From positions 213,141,376 through 213,205,375 of the forward strand of contig CM070873.1 of the NCBI GenBank assembly GCA_036365515.1: a stretch of DNA of 64,000 nt, in the 5' to 3' direction. The translations under genes and the position numbers were made by a program. Positions 50,767-61,887 of this stretch are shown here, in pieces. The notes beneath the pieces are model-generated. The model was not told where the DNA came from. It did no database searches and worked only from the letters and a program-made list of their open reading frames with translations. This DNA comes from Torymus aiolomorphi. Lineage: Eukaryota; Arthropoda; Insecta; Hymenoptera; Torymidae. Numbering within the stretch: the stretch's first letter is position 1; each line of letters begins with the position of its first letter.

Positions 50767-51463
50767 TTAATTCCTTAAATTTCCACTATCCAATCAAAAT
50801 TTTCCAAGTGTATTGAGATTAACTAGTCGCACTGTATTATTATCAGGTACAATGCGATGCCGTTAATCCTCTGACGTAAACAGCTGTATTGCCGATGTTA
50901 CCTTACACAAAAGCTTGGAATTTCTTAGTTGGCTGATAGTGGAATTTTTATATTCAATTCCCTTCAAAATTTCGATGCAAAAACGATTCAAATTTTTTTT
51001 TTCGTATTCTTTAAACAATGATTTGCACAAATACGGGGTTCGATAAGGTATGCTGTAGAGCATTCGCTAGTATAGCGGTAGGCGGTACACAGAATGGGGA
51101 AATACGAAAGTATACATATATATGAATATTCAAGGTATGTTTGCACATAGAAAAGAGAAATACTTAAAATGTTACCATGTTCGAATCGACGCCGTAAAAC
51201 AAAATGGCCGTCGATGTGGTTTTCAGTCTTTATACGCGAGTACAAAAATGGCTATCTATATTATTTGGAATCACTGCGCATTGTCGAGCGTCGAGCGAGT
51301 TTACGAAAGTTCGAGTTCGAATTTATACGATGCTACGAATTATTTCAAGGTACGAGGTGACCAATTATTTCGATGTACGAAGTGACTCTGCCTGGGCTCA
51401 CTTCCTAATACAAAATTTTTCTATCACGAATTCGCGTACATTATCATTCGGGCTTTCCGGGGC
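50767..51463. other. No gene recognised; possible internal leader of a minus-strand LTR element
   Basis: AT-rich with short open frames on both strands and no domains. If the motif at 51,464-51,481 is a primer-binding site, this would be the start of that element's internal region. Confidence 0.35.
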
Positions 51464-51481
51464 CCCACGTTGGCTGCGCCA
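51464..51481 (-). promoter_or_regulatory. Primer-binding-site motif of a second LTR element
   Basis: On the minus strand 'cgttata-aa' is followed by TGGCGCAGCCAACGTGGG, then 'gcc', matching the Gypsy A site at 18,383. An LTR would lie at higher coordinates (from about 51,484). Its far end was not found. Confidence 0.5.
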
Positions 51482-51812
51482 TTTATAACGGTGAATTTGC
51501 GTATTGAGAATTTGTGTATGTGGGAGGGATAAAGGGAAAGGTGATTTTGGATTAGGCGCGAATAAAATGTACGCGAACACCAAATTGATTAAATATATCT
51601 ATATAATATAATAAAATATTATTTATTTATTAAATAACAGCGGGTTTTTGTGTTTGTTGAGCGCCAGCTGCTTGCGCAGCATAAATTTTACCCATCACGA
51701 AAAGACGCGAGGCTCGACGTCACGAACGCGCACTGATTTCCGCACAGCAAACGAAGCTACTTACGTACATGTATCGCAGGGCGAAGGTTGGCAAGCACGC
51801 CGTCGCAGGTCG

Positions 51813-52077
51813 GTAGATCGGCAGGCGCGCCGATGCTTGCGGGTTAGCAGCAGCAGCAGCAGCAGCAGCAATTCACACCGAAAATAAACAAAATATAATT
51901 TTCGAAGACAATAAAGAGGAAAAAGCTTTAGATAACTGGAAAACTACATTAACTTCCTGGTTTGAATTAAATAAAGAAGATAAAAATGCAAAAAATATTA
52001 AATACGTTAATATACCAAAATATTATATTTTTAAAAATAAAACTAGCAGCAGCAGCAGCTTATATGGCAATTATTAA
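51813..52077 (+). other. Open frame bounded by poly-Ala and poly-Ser (AGC)n tracts, unrecognised
   Basis: An 87-codon frame without an ATG at its start. It reads through a GCA run (eight Ala, 51,845-51,870), then a lysine/asparagine-rich segment (DNWKTTLTSWFELNKED, YVNIPKYYIFKNK), then an AGC run (five Ser), ending at TAA. I do not recognise it. It could be an old exon or chance. Trinucleotide repeats at both ends are the notable feature. Confidence 0.25.
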
Positions 52078-52908
52078 AAATCCTTGATGCATTTACTATT
52101 AATATTTCTATAGTCATAATGTTATTTATTAATTATACGTTCAATTATGTTTTGTTACGCAACTCTTAACTTTTTTGCTAATCGTTGCCAACTTGTATAA
52201 ACAAAGCCTTTATTTATTTATTGCAATTGACATTAATTATCCCCGAATTGGTCGTAGTTAGTTAACTTTATAACGTTGCATAATATCATTAACCTTCAAT
52301 TTACGTTGAGCAACGTTTGGTTACTATTGTCTCGGAAAACTACTTAATTATAAACAATTGTTGTTATTACGCGTCAGTACCTCCAAAAATAGTCTATATC
52401 CGGATATCTCGAGATTATTCTTAAGTTTGTTGTTAATTATCTACAATTGCGTTTTATCGTTTATTCTTAGGCCCTGTGATAAATTATTGTTATTAATATT
52501 ATTAATATCCTTAGTTGGTTATGATGATTGTTGCTAATCAACTCCTTAACTATTTTTAGTTATTATATTTATTTATTTACACACCGTTGCACAACGTTAT
52601 TATCCTCAGATTATACGTCGCGCAACGTTTGCTATACAATACCGCGCATTCTCAAATAATTATAAGCGTTATATTTTAACAGTTAATTATCAGCGACGGT
52701 GATGCTCACGATTTGTTAATTACTGTCATATTGTTGATTATTATGTTCTTTAACAGCGTTGCATCCGTTATCTAAATGATTATCAGAACACCAATTATAC
52801 CCAAGATTTTAATAGAGTTTGTAGTATTGTCAATAATAATCACAGAATTTGTTATTATTTTATCCTATTTATTATTTATTCTAATATTTCAGTTGGACTC
52901 ATTCTCAT
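52078..52908. other. AT-rich, no gene recognised
   Basis: Nothing recognised apart from repeated 'gttgcataat/gttgcacaacgtta/gcaacgttt' words. Confidence 0.5.
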
Positions 52909-53137
52909 GTCAGCAATCCGCATGAATGAGTAGTGTAAAAGGGTTCGATCGATTGCTCCCATTGTAAATAGGGCTTAAAGGTTGGGTCTATATTGGGTTC
53001 ATGCTTTAAGGAACGCCGGTTCCTTACATCAGCAATCCGCATGAATGGGTAGTGTAAAAGGGTTCGACCGATTGCACTCATTGTAAAAGTTGGGTCTATG
53101 TCGGTTTCATACTCCAAGGAACGCCAGTTCCTTAAGG
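52909..53137. repeat. Tandem duplication, ~120 bp, two copies
   Basis: 'tcagcaatccgcatgaatg' starts copies at 52,909 and 53,030. Both continue through 'gtgtaaaagggttcga' and end with 'aaggaacgccggttcctta' or a variant, itself a near-palindrome. The second copy is about 12 bp shorter. Confidence 0.85.
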
Positions 53138-53154
53138 CCCCCCCCCCCCCCCCC
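53138..53154. repeat. Poly(C) run
   Basis: Seventeen C residues directly abutting the end of the next MITE. Confidence 0.95.
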
Positions 53155-53386
53155 TAGGGAGTATCTACACTAGGGGCGCGTCATGGCGCGCGTCAAGATG
53201 CGCGTCGAAATGCGCGTCCAAACTGTGCGTTCCAAGCGTGTTCCAATCCGTTTCACATCGTGGATATAGGGTCAGGGTCGATGTAATTAGAAAAGTGAAA
53301 CGGATTGGAACGCACAGTTTGGACGCGCAACTCGACGCGCATCACGACGCGCACCATGACGCGCCCCTAGTGTAGATACACCCTTA
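53155..53386. mobile_element. MITE, ~232 bp, CpG-rich arms
   Basis: Ends tagggagtatctacactagg... and ...ctagtgtagatacacccttA. The arms are about 100 bp with repeated 'gacgcgc'/'gcgcgtc' words and a shared 'ccaatccgtttcac'. TA at both ends suggests a TA target site. Confidence 0.8.
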
Positions 53387-54539
53387 TAAAAAACGCGATC
53401 CCATGGTTTGCGTTTTAGTTTTCGTGCTATACTTATATGAATTCAAATTTCCGCGCCTTCTTTTTATATTTAGATTGGTCAGCAGCGTTATCATAGCTGC
53501 CACAGCTATAGCTATATGTATGGCAATGTAATGTTTGTTTATTTTTATTTTATTGAATATGACTATAAATTTTATCTTTGAAATTTGTATGCAAAGTACA
53601 GTTCATCTCTGCGCGTGTTTGATCTAGTTATTAATTAAAAATTAATAGTATATTTTTATGGAAATCATATTATCAATAATTATTTATTTTAATTAATGAT
53701 GCATTTTGGTGGAATCTAGGTAATTAAAAATTATTTATTTTTTTTATTAACAAGCAAAATCCATACGCGCTTCGCGCGCCCAATTTTTTTTTTACATAAT
53801 AATATTCAACAACAAATACTTTCCACTTCATGATTGCATTTTCTTTAAAATTAACAGATTATGATGCTTCCTCATTTTTGAGGTTAGAAAATAATTGAAA
53901 ACAGTGTTTCTTTTATAAAGAAATAATCTAATACGAACCTTGAATTAATTCAATAACTTAATGATTATTTTATTAATTTATCCCAACGTACATTCAAAAT
54001 CTTTCTTAATTTAAATCCAAATATTTATTTTATACTAGAGAACATTTCAAATTTCGGGGCCATTCGAACCGGATATTTTACTCATTAGCCAATCACTTCT
54101 TTAAATGCTTCACAACATCCTGCCATCGTTTTTTAAGAGTTGATGGCTTATATACAAAAATGTATTTTTTATTTTTAATTAGTTGTGGAATTATATTATT
54201 TAATAAAGGGTGTATCTTTTTATGGAATTTTAAATCATTTATGGCATGAAAAAATTATTTTTTTTTATTTATGTGTGTATTTTTATTAAATTAATTATTT
54301 ATTTTAATTAAGGGTGTATGGAACCCCTGCCTTTGCTCCGTACAGTGAGATACGACCGTAAAAATTTCGCTGGGACATTCTACAGAAATTAATTGCTTTT
54401 AAAGTTCTTATTGCCGTGAATGCCTCCAACTCTTTTATCTCTCCTTGGTACCCGTTTTATTTATTTATTATTTTTATTTTATTGTATTTAAATATATATA
54501 TATATATATATTTTTTTTTAGCACAATATTTTACATGTT
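53387..54539. other. AT-rich, no gene; may hold the 3' end of Gypsy B
   Basis: No domain. A (TA)n stretch lies at about 54,493-54,510. Gypsy B's 3' region and LTR would be expected here but I could not delimit them. Confidence 0.4.
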
Positions 54540-56254
54540 TTATCGCAGAAACGCACGCTTTAATTTATTTACATGCACATTGTTAGTTCGTCCGTTACCT
54601 AAATCTATTTTAGCATTTACGTCGTTATATAATTCAATTATTTTGTACCGCCCTGCGTATTGTTCATCCATTTTATCGTGTCGGGGTTCTTTTAACAAAT
54701 ACACCTCATCTCCCTCTTGATATGTATGAGAATTTAATTTTTGGTCATATAATCGTTTAGATTTTTCCTTAGCTAATAACAACCGATCCCTGGCTTCTGT
54801 TTGCGTTTGATTTAATTTTGAAATTAATTCATCTAAATACGTCGCGTATGTTTTTTCCGGGTTTTTATTTTTGAATTCCGACGGGAGTCTAGCCTTCCTA
54901 CCGAAAAGTGGGGGGTAAATTCATGACCAGCAAGCGTTGAAGTATTATATGAAAATATGGCGTATTTCACCCATTCATCCCAATCAAACTTATCTTGATA
55001 TATTTTTAAATATTCTACTAGTGACGCGCGGCTTCTTTCCAATGATCCCATGGTTTCGGGCCTAAAAGCAGTTGATTTATTGTTTTATTTTAAAAATTCT
55101 TGCAAAATTTTTAAATAATTTAGCTTGAAAATTACTTCCCTGATCCGTTTTTATGATTTAAGGGCAACCGAATCTACAGATAAATTCGCGAGCGAATGCT
55201 ACCGCGACTGATTCGGAGGTTATATCTGATAGAGGGATTGCATCCGAGTATTTTGTTAAATTACATTGCATTGTAAGTAAATATTTGTTACCATTATTTG
55301 TCACCGGCAAAGGACCTACAATTTCCATTTCTAATATCTCGAAAACCTCCGAAGGAGTTGTTGTAATTTTCACAGGCTGCTTTGTTTTTATTCTTACTAG
55401 CTTTTTTCTTTGACAATTTTCGCAAGTTTTTACATAATTAATAATATCTTCTTTTATTCCCGGCCAAAAGTATTGATCACGGATTCGTTTATAGGTCTTA
55501 TAAACACTCTTATGCCCTCCTACAGCGGAATCATGGGCTTCAGATAAAATTTTTAGACGGTCCTCAACTGGGGGTTTCATGACTTCACCGGTACAAATTG
55601 TGATTTGTTGGTCTCCCTCATCCCAATGAGCTCGTATGTTATGTTCGATGGGCAACCAATGTAATTTTTCTAAACCGTCCCCGTTTTTAGCAATACTAAT
55701 CGATTTTGTATTTTCCCCTATCATACTATTTCGTAATGACTCTAATCCGTTTATTACATTTTCTATTTTTAGTAATTCGTCGTATCGTTCATTTGCTATT
55801 ATCGAATATACCAATTTCCCATTAGATAAACCGGTTTGCACTACATATCCCATTTCTAAATTTTCATTTTTTATAAGTTCTAAATTTATGTAACCTTCGT
55901 CCACCAATTGCCGGCATACTTCTGAACAAATTTTGCAATCAATTGATATAAAATGCGCTATATTGTCTTTTCTCATAGTTAATTGATCTCTCGAAAATAA
56001 AACGTGATCTATTGTAAATAAATAACATCTTTCTTCAATTGTTAAATTTGATTCTACCGGTTTATTATTACAAATTATCATATTTATTATTTTAATTTCA
56101 TCGAGTTCTCGATCGCTCTCGTCAGACGCATTATCGGCTTCATCATCATTATCAATTTCATCGTTCATTTGGTCATCTTTAAAATCATTATCGCTTGTTA
56201 ACTCAATGTTATCGTTACATATATCGTCATCAATCATCATTTCTGTCAGACTAG
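54540..56254 (-). pseudogene. Gypsy B pol fragment: acidic linker and integrase
   Basis: Reading leftward on the minus strand: a very acidic segment (56.24-56.09 kb), a conserved-looking spacer, the zinc-binding domain (AHDSAVGGHKSVYKTYKRI, CENCQRK), the integrase core (LEMEIVGPLPV), then frame loss at about 55,157. TDQGSNF appears in another frame near 55,125. The third catalytic region (SLERSRASLVEYL) and TPHFSVGR lie in the next open segment. After another shift near 54,905 comes the C-terminal part (EGDEVYLLKEPRHDKM) to a stop at 54,540. At least three frame breaks. Its upstream end is cut by the LTR of Gypsy C at 56,255. Confidence 0.85.
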
Positions 56255-57661
56255 TGTTATGTCGCCGCCTTCGATTGAAATTTAATTAAATATAAAAATC
56301 AATTCGAAATAACCTTGATCTTAGTTTTCCGGCACTGTGACGATTTTCTTTTTGATCAAATAGACGAGGAGAGAAAAAAAACGTAATTTTACCCCTAAAA
56401 TTAACGGTGGTCCTTTCTGTCTCCTAGTCTGTGGTTGGCAGGCGCGTTGAGCGAAGCGCAGTAGGTCTTGTACCTATTATTTCGGTAGTTGAAAGATCCC
56501 TGTGGTCGGTCACCTGTTGCGTGGGAAAATTCCACCCCTCGTCTTGGATGTGGCCGCGTGTTTGCAACGTATTCTTGTTGGCGTGTAGTGGTAGGCCCCA
56601 AAAGCCTGTGGTGTGGCGATCGATTATCACTAATCGCACGCACAACACTATATTTTTCTTTCTTATTAAAATAGCAAATCCTAACCTGTCAAGGGAAAAG
56701 TATCAAATCTTAACAGATGTCAAAGTTCGAAATTCGAAAATCGAAAAATAATTAATGAGTCGGTTAATTATTTTTTTTTCTTTATTAAATAAAGAAAAAA
56801 TTCAACAAAACTAGGAGTTCTAAGTGACGAAATTCGATTATTCTTTATTTGCTATTTAGAACCGTAGTAAACTAAAATTTATTTAACTAGGATGGCGAAA
56901 TAAATGATAAAGGAAAAACCGTTTTAGAAATTACAAGCAGAGTGACAATTGTTTATTGAAAAGGTAGAATTTGGTTAAAGTACATAATTATTACAAAAAA
57001 GTCGTTTGATCTCGATTTATTACTAGCGGACAAATAGCGAAAAAAAAAACGTTTACAAACTAATAACTGTATTTAAACAGTGCAGAAAATAAAACGGAGC
57101 AAATTCAAAGTCAAGAGAAGCTAACGATCTATTGCTCTCAGAGTTCGGACGCGACTAACCGCACAACGCAACGCTCTGTTCTTCGAGGACCTCTCCCCTA
57201 AGGAGGCATTTCTTCTGATTGGCTGCTGGTGGCGTGCTGTAGTTCACTAATTGGTTAAAGAGGAGCGTGAGAAGGTAAATTTGGTCACGTAGACCATTGC
57301 CTAGATGCTGAGGTTGCAGCCACCCGATATCTTCTTATCGCGCCTGATAGCGCGCTCGACTGCACGTACTTTCGCATTCGGTCCCTATACGATTTATTGT
57401 ATAATTATTTCTCTTGACTCGCTCAATTCGCTTAACGCATTTAATATTACGCAGTATAATTTTTATTCGAGGATATTTGTAGTTTAATTACAACCAAGGT
57501 TTCGTACATTCAGCGACCTGTCCTGTGCCGGTCTAATACATAATCTGCGCAGAAGGTAATATCCGCTAAAGAGAAAATAGCTAACTATTTTACCGGCAGG
57601 CGATAGGTTACCGTAATTATAACAACAATATTGTTAAAAATAAGAGGCCCACGACATAACA
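56255..57661 (-). repeat. 3' LTR of Gypsy C, 1.4 kb
   Basis: Bounded by TGTTATGTCG at 56,255 and its exact reverse complement CGACATAACA ending at 57,661, a 10 bp terminal inverted repeat. It directly follows the polypurine tract on the coding (minus) strand. On its other side lies the interrupted integrase gene of Gypsy B. Open frames inside have no domains. The 5' LTR is outside the window. Confidence 0.85.
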
Positions 57662-57672
57662 CCCCCCACCTA
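57662..57672 (-). promoter_or_regulatory. Polypurine tract of Gypsy C
   Basis: On the minus strand 'taggtggggggt' runs straight into the LTR start TGTTATG. The position, between the env stop (57,685) and the LTR, is the canonical one for plus-strand DNA priming. Confidence 0.85.
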
Positions 57673-57684
57673 AGATGGGACGTA

Positions 57685-59681
57685 CTAGTCGGCAGACGAA
57701 ACGTCCCTAAAGCTTAGTTTACGCGCTATGTCGCTGTAGTCACGGGTGCGTATCGGTGGTGGTATCCCGCGAGATGATGCTGTTGCTCTGGTCGGGGGTT
57801 GATGCACCTCCTGATGGGTCGTCGAACTACTGGACTCTTCAGTCTTGGTGATCGGTTTTGGTTTTAACAGGCTCAATAGCAGATGAGCCAATGTTGACCA
57901 GACGGCGGCAAGTATGTGTGCTCCACACCCATAAATAGTATATAAGGCGTAGCCTCTCAGTAGACTATCTAAAACAAATTTCTGCGCTTGTATAATCATG
58001 ATTATTGCTATGACGTCTGCTGCCGCTATGCCAAATTTTGTGAAGGAAGACCATAGTCGGGAAAAGGCAGACTGCGCAAGGGATTCGATTGCTTGTGGAT
58101 CAAGGAGGTTTGCTAGGTTAGGGGAGACCACGGGTAGTGGCCTGTCTGAGACTCTACGTGCTATTGATTCCAATATAGCTGGTTTTTCCGCGTTAAAAAT
58201 TAGATGGTCGTGTAATCTCTCCAACTCTTCCGGACGATAAATTCCATGGCTCAGAATGTTCTTCAGTTCCTCATATTTCCAAGTGGGATTCTGATGCGGC
58301 GTCAGCACCTGTGGTGGCTCGACTCTCGTTGGCATCGGCAATAATTGATGCCATACCCCCTGTAGTTCGAAGTAGGGTGGCATGAATCGGTTGCAATCAA
58401 TTGAACATGCAATTGTTGTCAGTAGCCTGGAGCCTGGCTTCAGGAATCCATTCCTTTCTCCACAGGTAACAGGCAGCTCGTGGTAACATGCCTCCAAATG
58501 TCGCAGCTGGCATTCCATCGGTTGGCACTGTATAATGTGAACGACCTCACCAGCCACGACAGCTGTATAGCCTCTCGTTTTCATTACAAGACGGGTGAAG
58601 GACTCGGGCTCGGACTTAACCTGAGAAAGAGCATTCTTTAAATTTTGCCTCTCTAAATTGCATCTGTGAAACAAAATACCTCGATAGAGGTTATCGAATT
58701 ACGTATTGACATGTTTTGACAAGTATGATATTTTCGTATTGAAGTAAGCTGATGCCAGAATATTTTGAACCTTAAGTGTAGAAGTTTTTACTAAATCTTT
58801 TCTTAGGGCACTCTCCATAATGAACAATTTTGGGTGTTCAGTTTTGATTAGTATGTACCCGCACAAGTTCTCCTCTCCAGTTGCTGCGAGACCAAACTGT
58901 ATGCCATTTGTAGAATTGGCAAAGTATACCGTGGGTGAGTCCATCGAGGTGAGCTTAACCCCTAATCCCTCGAATAGTACTGCATATCCCTCGAATCCGC
59001 ACACCGTCATCGCAGTGGGCTTCCAATAGACATTTCGTCCACCGAGCTCCTGGCAGTGACCTGTTGAAAAAATGCAAGTGGTGCCTGTGGGCAGAATGAG
59101 CTTATTCTTGCCTTTGTCGACTGATGCCTGTAGCCGACTATAAGTAATTTCAAACTTGGCCGTCACGACACCGTTATAATTTTCACTTTGATTGTTGTAA
59201 TTTGTTCCCTTGCACTGCCCATTCGTTGTCAAATGCCCGCGAGCACTAAGTTTTAGTTTGTCACATTGTCCTTCAAGTTCACTAACAGAGCATTTCGAAT
59301 CTTTAACTGTCAGAAATTCACCAGCTTGCTCCACCGCTCTTTACTCAGCTCCTCAATATAAGTCCTCTCACCACCCCTGCTTACATCAGATATATGCGAA
59401 TACATGCCACAGCATCGAATCCTTTGCTCTATCTTCACCCTGCAAGCCTCCACAGGTACATCTCCGTACTCCACCTGTTGCAGTAGTCGAAATTCTAGAT
59501 TGGTGTGGTTGGTGGGCGTCGGTGTCATCTCGCAGTCGCGCACCTCGTGAATGGAAAAGGTAGTGATATTCAAGGGCCCTTTCCCACACTCATATCCAAT
59601 TATTGAAAGGGCAACAGGAAGGTATACGGACAGAGTGACAATTAGCGGCAGCAGCCCAAAAGCCATGATTCCCCTAAACAC
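57685..59681 (-). pseudogene. Gypsy C env: chuvirus-like glycoprotein, broken
   Basis: Three consecutive minus-strand segments. The first starts with a hydrophobic signal peptide (about residues 6-28) and ends at 59,310 with a frameshift. The second runs 59,334-58,699 to an in-frame TAA, and the same frame continues in the third to 57,685. The third has a Cys-rich segment with CYHELPVTCGERNGFL, then WHQLLPMPTRVEPP, a membrane region of about 60 residues (around IIMIIQAQKFVLD to LAHLLLSLL) and a cytoplasmic tail. This pattern matches glycoproteins of chuvirus-like origin found in insect retroelements (motif memory). At least one shift and one stop make it inactive. Confidence 0.65.
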
Positions 59682-59759
59682 AAGAAAAACTGATTAGAGA
59701 TTCCTGAACCTGACGGATTGGTTTCCGTCTGCGGATCTTCCATCCTTACTCGCCGCAAC

Positions 59760-61887
59760 TTATTGGGGTGTGCCTCTCTTATGCGTGATTTTTACATTTC
59801 TACCGTCGTTGATCAGCGCTAAAATCTTATGAAGGCCCGAGTAATTGGGCGCAAACTTTCCTCTTTTTGGTTCGTTAACCAACATGACCTTGTCGCCTAC
59901 CTTAAAAATACACGGGTTCGCACGCTTACTCATAATATTCTTTGGATTGCTCCTTGGCTCTTCCAAGATTGTCCTTAGCTAACTGTTTTAATTCAAGCAA
60001 CCGGGCCTTTAGTCTAATTAGATAGTCATAGTATATTTCGTCCAGATCCTCATCTACCTCCGCTCGCCCTGAAGGCACACGCGCTATTTTACCAAAAACA
60101 CATTCAAAGGGAGTGAGCCTAATTCCTTCGTGTACAATAGTATTGTATGAAAAACAGGCACATTCTAGCCACTCGTCCCACTCCTTTACTGTCGTTACAT
60201 AATTTTTTAACCACTCCATCAGTGTGTGGTGCATACGTTCAATCGAGCCATTCGACTGCGGCATGAATGCAGTTGTAGTACAAAGGCGTATATTACACAG
60301 TTTGGCAAAATTCCTAATCAATGAACTCGTGAAATTGGTCCCTTGATCAGTCAACACTATTTTAGGAGTCCCGAATACGTAGACTAATTTTTGTAAGAAT
60401 GCGTCTGCAATAGTTCGAGAATTTGCGACCCCAATGCTATATTTTGACAATAGATCCTGCATTGTTAATATGAATCTAGATCCTGCTTCGGTGGTAGGCA
60501 AGGGCCCGACTATATCTAAGGATACTTTGGTGAACGTGTCACCTGGAGTATCCGTCAATATCATAGGTTGCCTGATTTTTCGTATTTTTCGTCGGACCAA
60601 TTTCCCGGTTTGACAAGTTAAGCATCTCGCGATGTGTTCCTGAATATCCTCTTTCATTTTCGACCAGTAATAATTCTGTCGCATTCTTTTGTATGTCTTT
60701 GCAACCCCCTTGTGGCCATTGACCGGGGAGTCATGGATCTCCTTGATGAGCGTCTTTCTAACTTCCGGTTCGGGTATCATAATTAAATTTTTACAAATCA
60801 CGATTTTTACAATCGAATCAACGAACTGTTCTCTTAGGATATCCACTATACTCCCCGATGCAATATCCTCAAGGTAATCTGTTTTCGAGATTCGCAAACT
60901 TTGTCGCTCCAACGTCAAGGTGGCATTTAATAATGAGTTTATGGTTTCTTTAAAGATATCGTTATCAACTCGTATGTGTGAATTCTCTTTAATCGGTAAG
61001 GCCAGATAATATTTGCTCGCTACCTTTGTCACCTTGACGCGGCCTAAACTTACGTCTGTTAATTTCGGGAGTTTCTGAGCGTCCTTTAATTTATTTGCCC
61101 CGGTGCACAATGGTTGATTTTTAACTGTCACAAAATATACGAGATTATCCCGCGATTGAAGAAAATTATCACGCGTAATGATGATATTTCGGGCTATTCG
61201 GGGCTCGCGTCCTTCTGATCCGGATAGATCATAGGGAACAGCCGGATCCTCGATGTCGCATGCCGAGCCCTCGTGTGACGAAAGAAAGTTCTCTTCTCCC
61301 TGATTTTCACTCTGTTCTTCCGAGGATACTGGTGTATATGATTGGGAATCCGATTCAGGACTATCGCCAGGACTGGAAGGATGGTCATCCATGTGGCGTC
61401 CCGACGAATCGTCTAGGGTCTGGGCGCTAATCGAAGGTCCCCGTTCATTAGAGAGTGAGGAATCATTTGACGTGTCAACCACCTTAGCTCTTTTTTGCGC
61501 GAGCGTCTCCGACCCGGAACTTGAAGATGAGTCTATCCTTTTTCTAACTATGTTGACTTTCAAAGAATCTACTACTGGATTTCGAGACAAGGCGTCAGCA
61601 ATAAAGTTCGTCTTACCCGGAATATATTGTACGTTAAAATCGTAAATCGCGCAAAGCTTAAAGTACCATCTTTTAATTCTTAAAGTTGAGTCCTTTACGG
61701 TGTGGAGCCACATAAGCGGCTTATGATCAGTCAAAAATGTAAATTTTCGCCCCAGCACACAATATCTAAACTGCTGCAAACAATACATCATGGCTAATAG
61801 TTCCTTTTCAATTGTGCTGTACCTTGTCTCGGCATCCGTGTAACCCCTGCAGGCGAACGAGATCGGATGGTGTATGTTGTCATACAA
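59760..61887 (-). pseudogene. Gypsy C pol: RNase H, acidic linker, integrase
   Basis: A long open frame (61,887-59,926). RNase H shows FACRGYTDAETRYSTIEKEL, FTFLTDHKPLMWL and GKTNFIADALSRNP. The expected first catalytic Asp region (TDAS type) is missing at the frame break just upstream. An unusual spacer of about 240 residues follows, Ser/Asp/Glu-rich in its first part. Integrase then has HDSPVNGHKGVAKTY and CLTCQ (zinc site), SLDIVGPLP, LTDQGTNF and SNGSIERMHHTL (catalytic triad intact). A one-base insertion at about 59,930 shifts the C-terminus (FKVGDKVMLVNEPKRGKF), which stops at 59,760. Confidence 0.85.

Noticed and set aside
56401..57487. Short open frames within the Gypsy C LTR
   Set aside because: They are bounded by LTR ends with terminal inverted repeats. 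No coding similarity, and the frames overlap on both strands.
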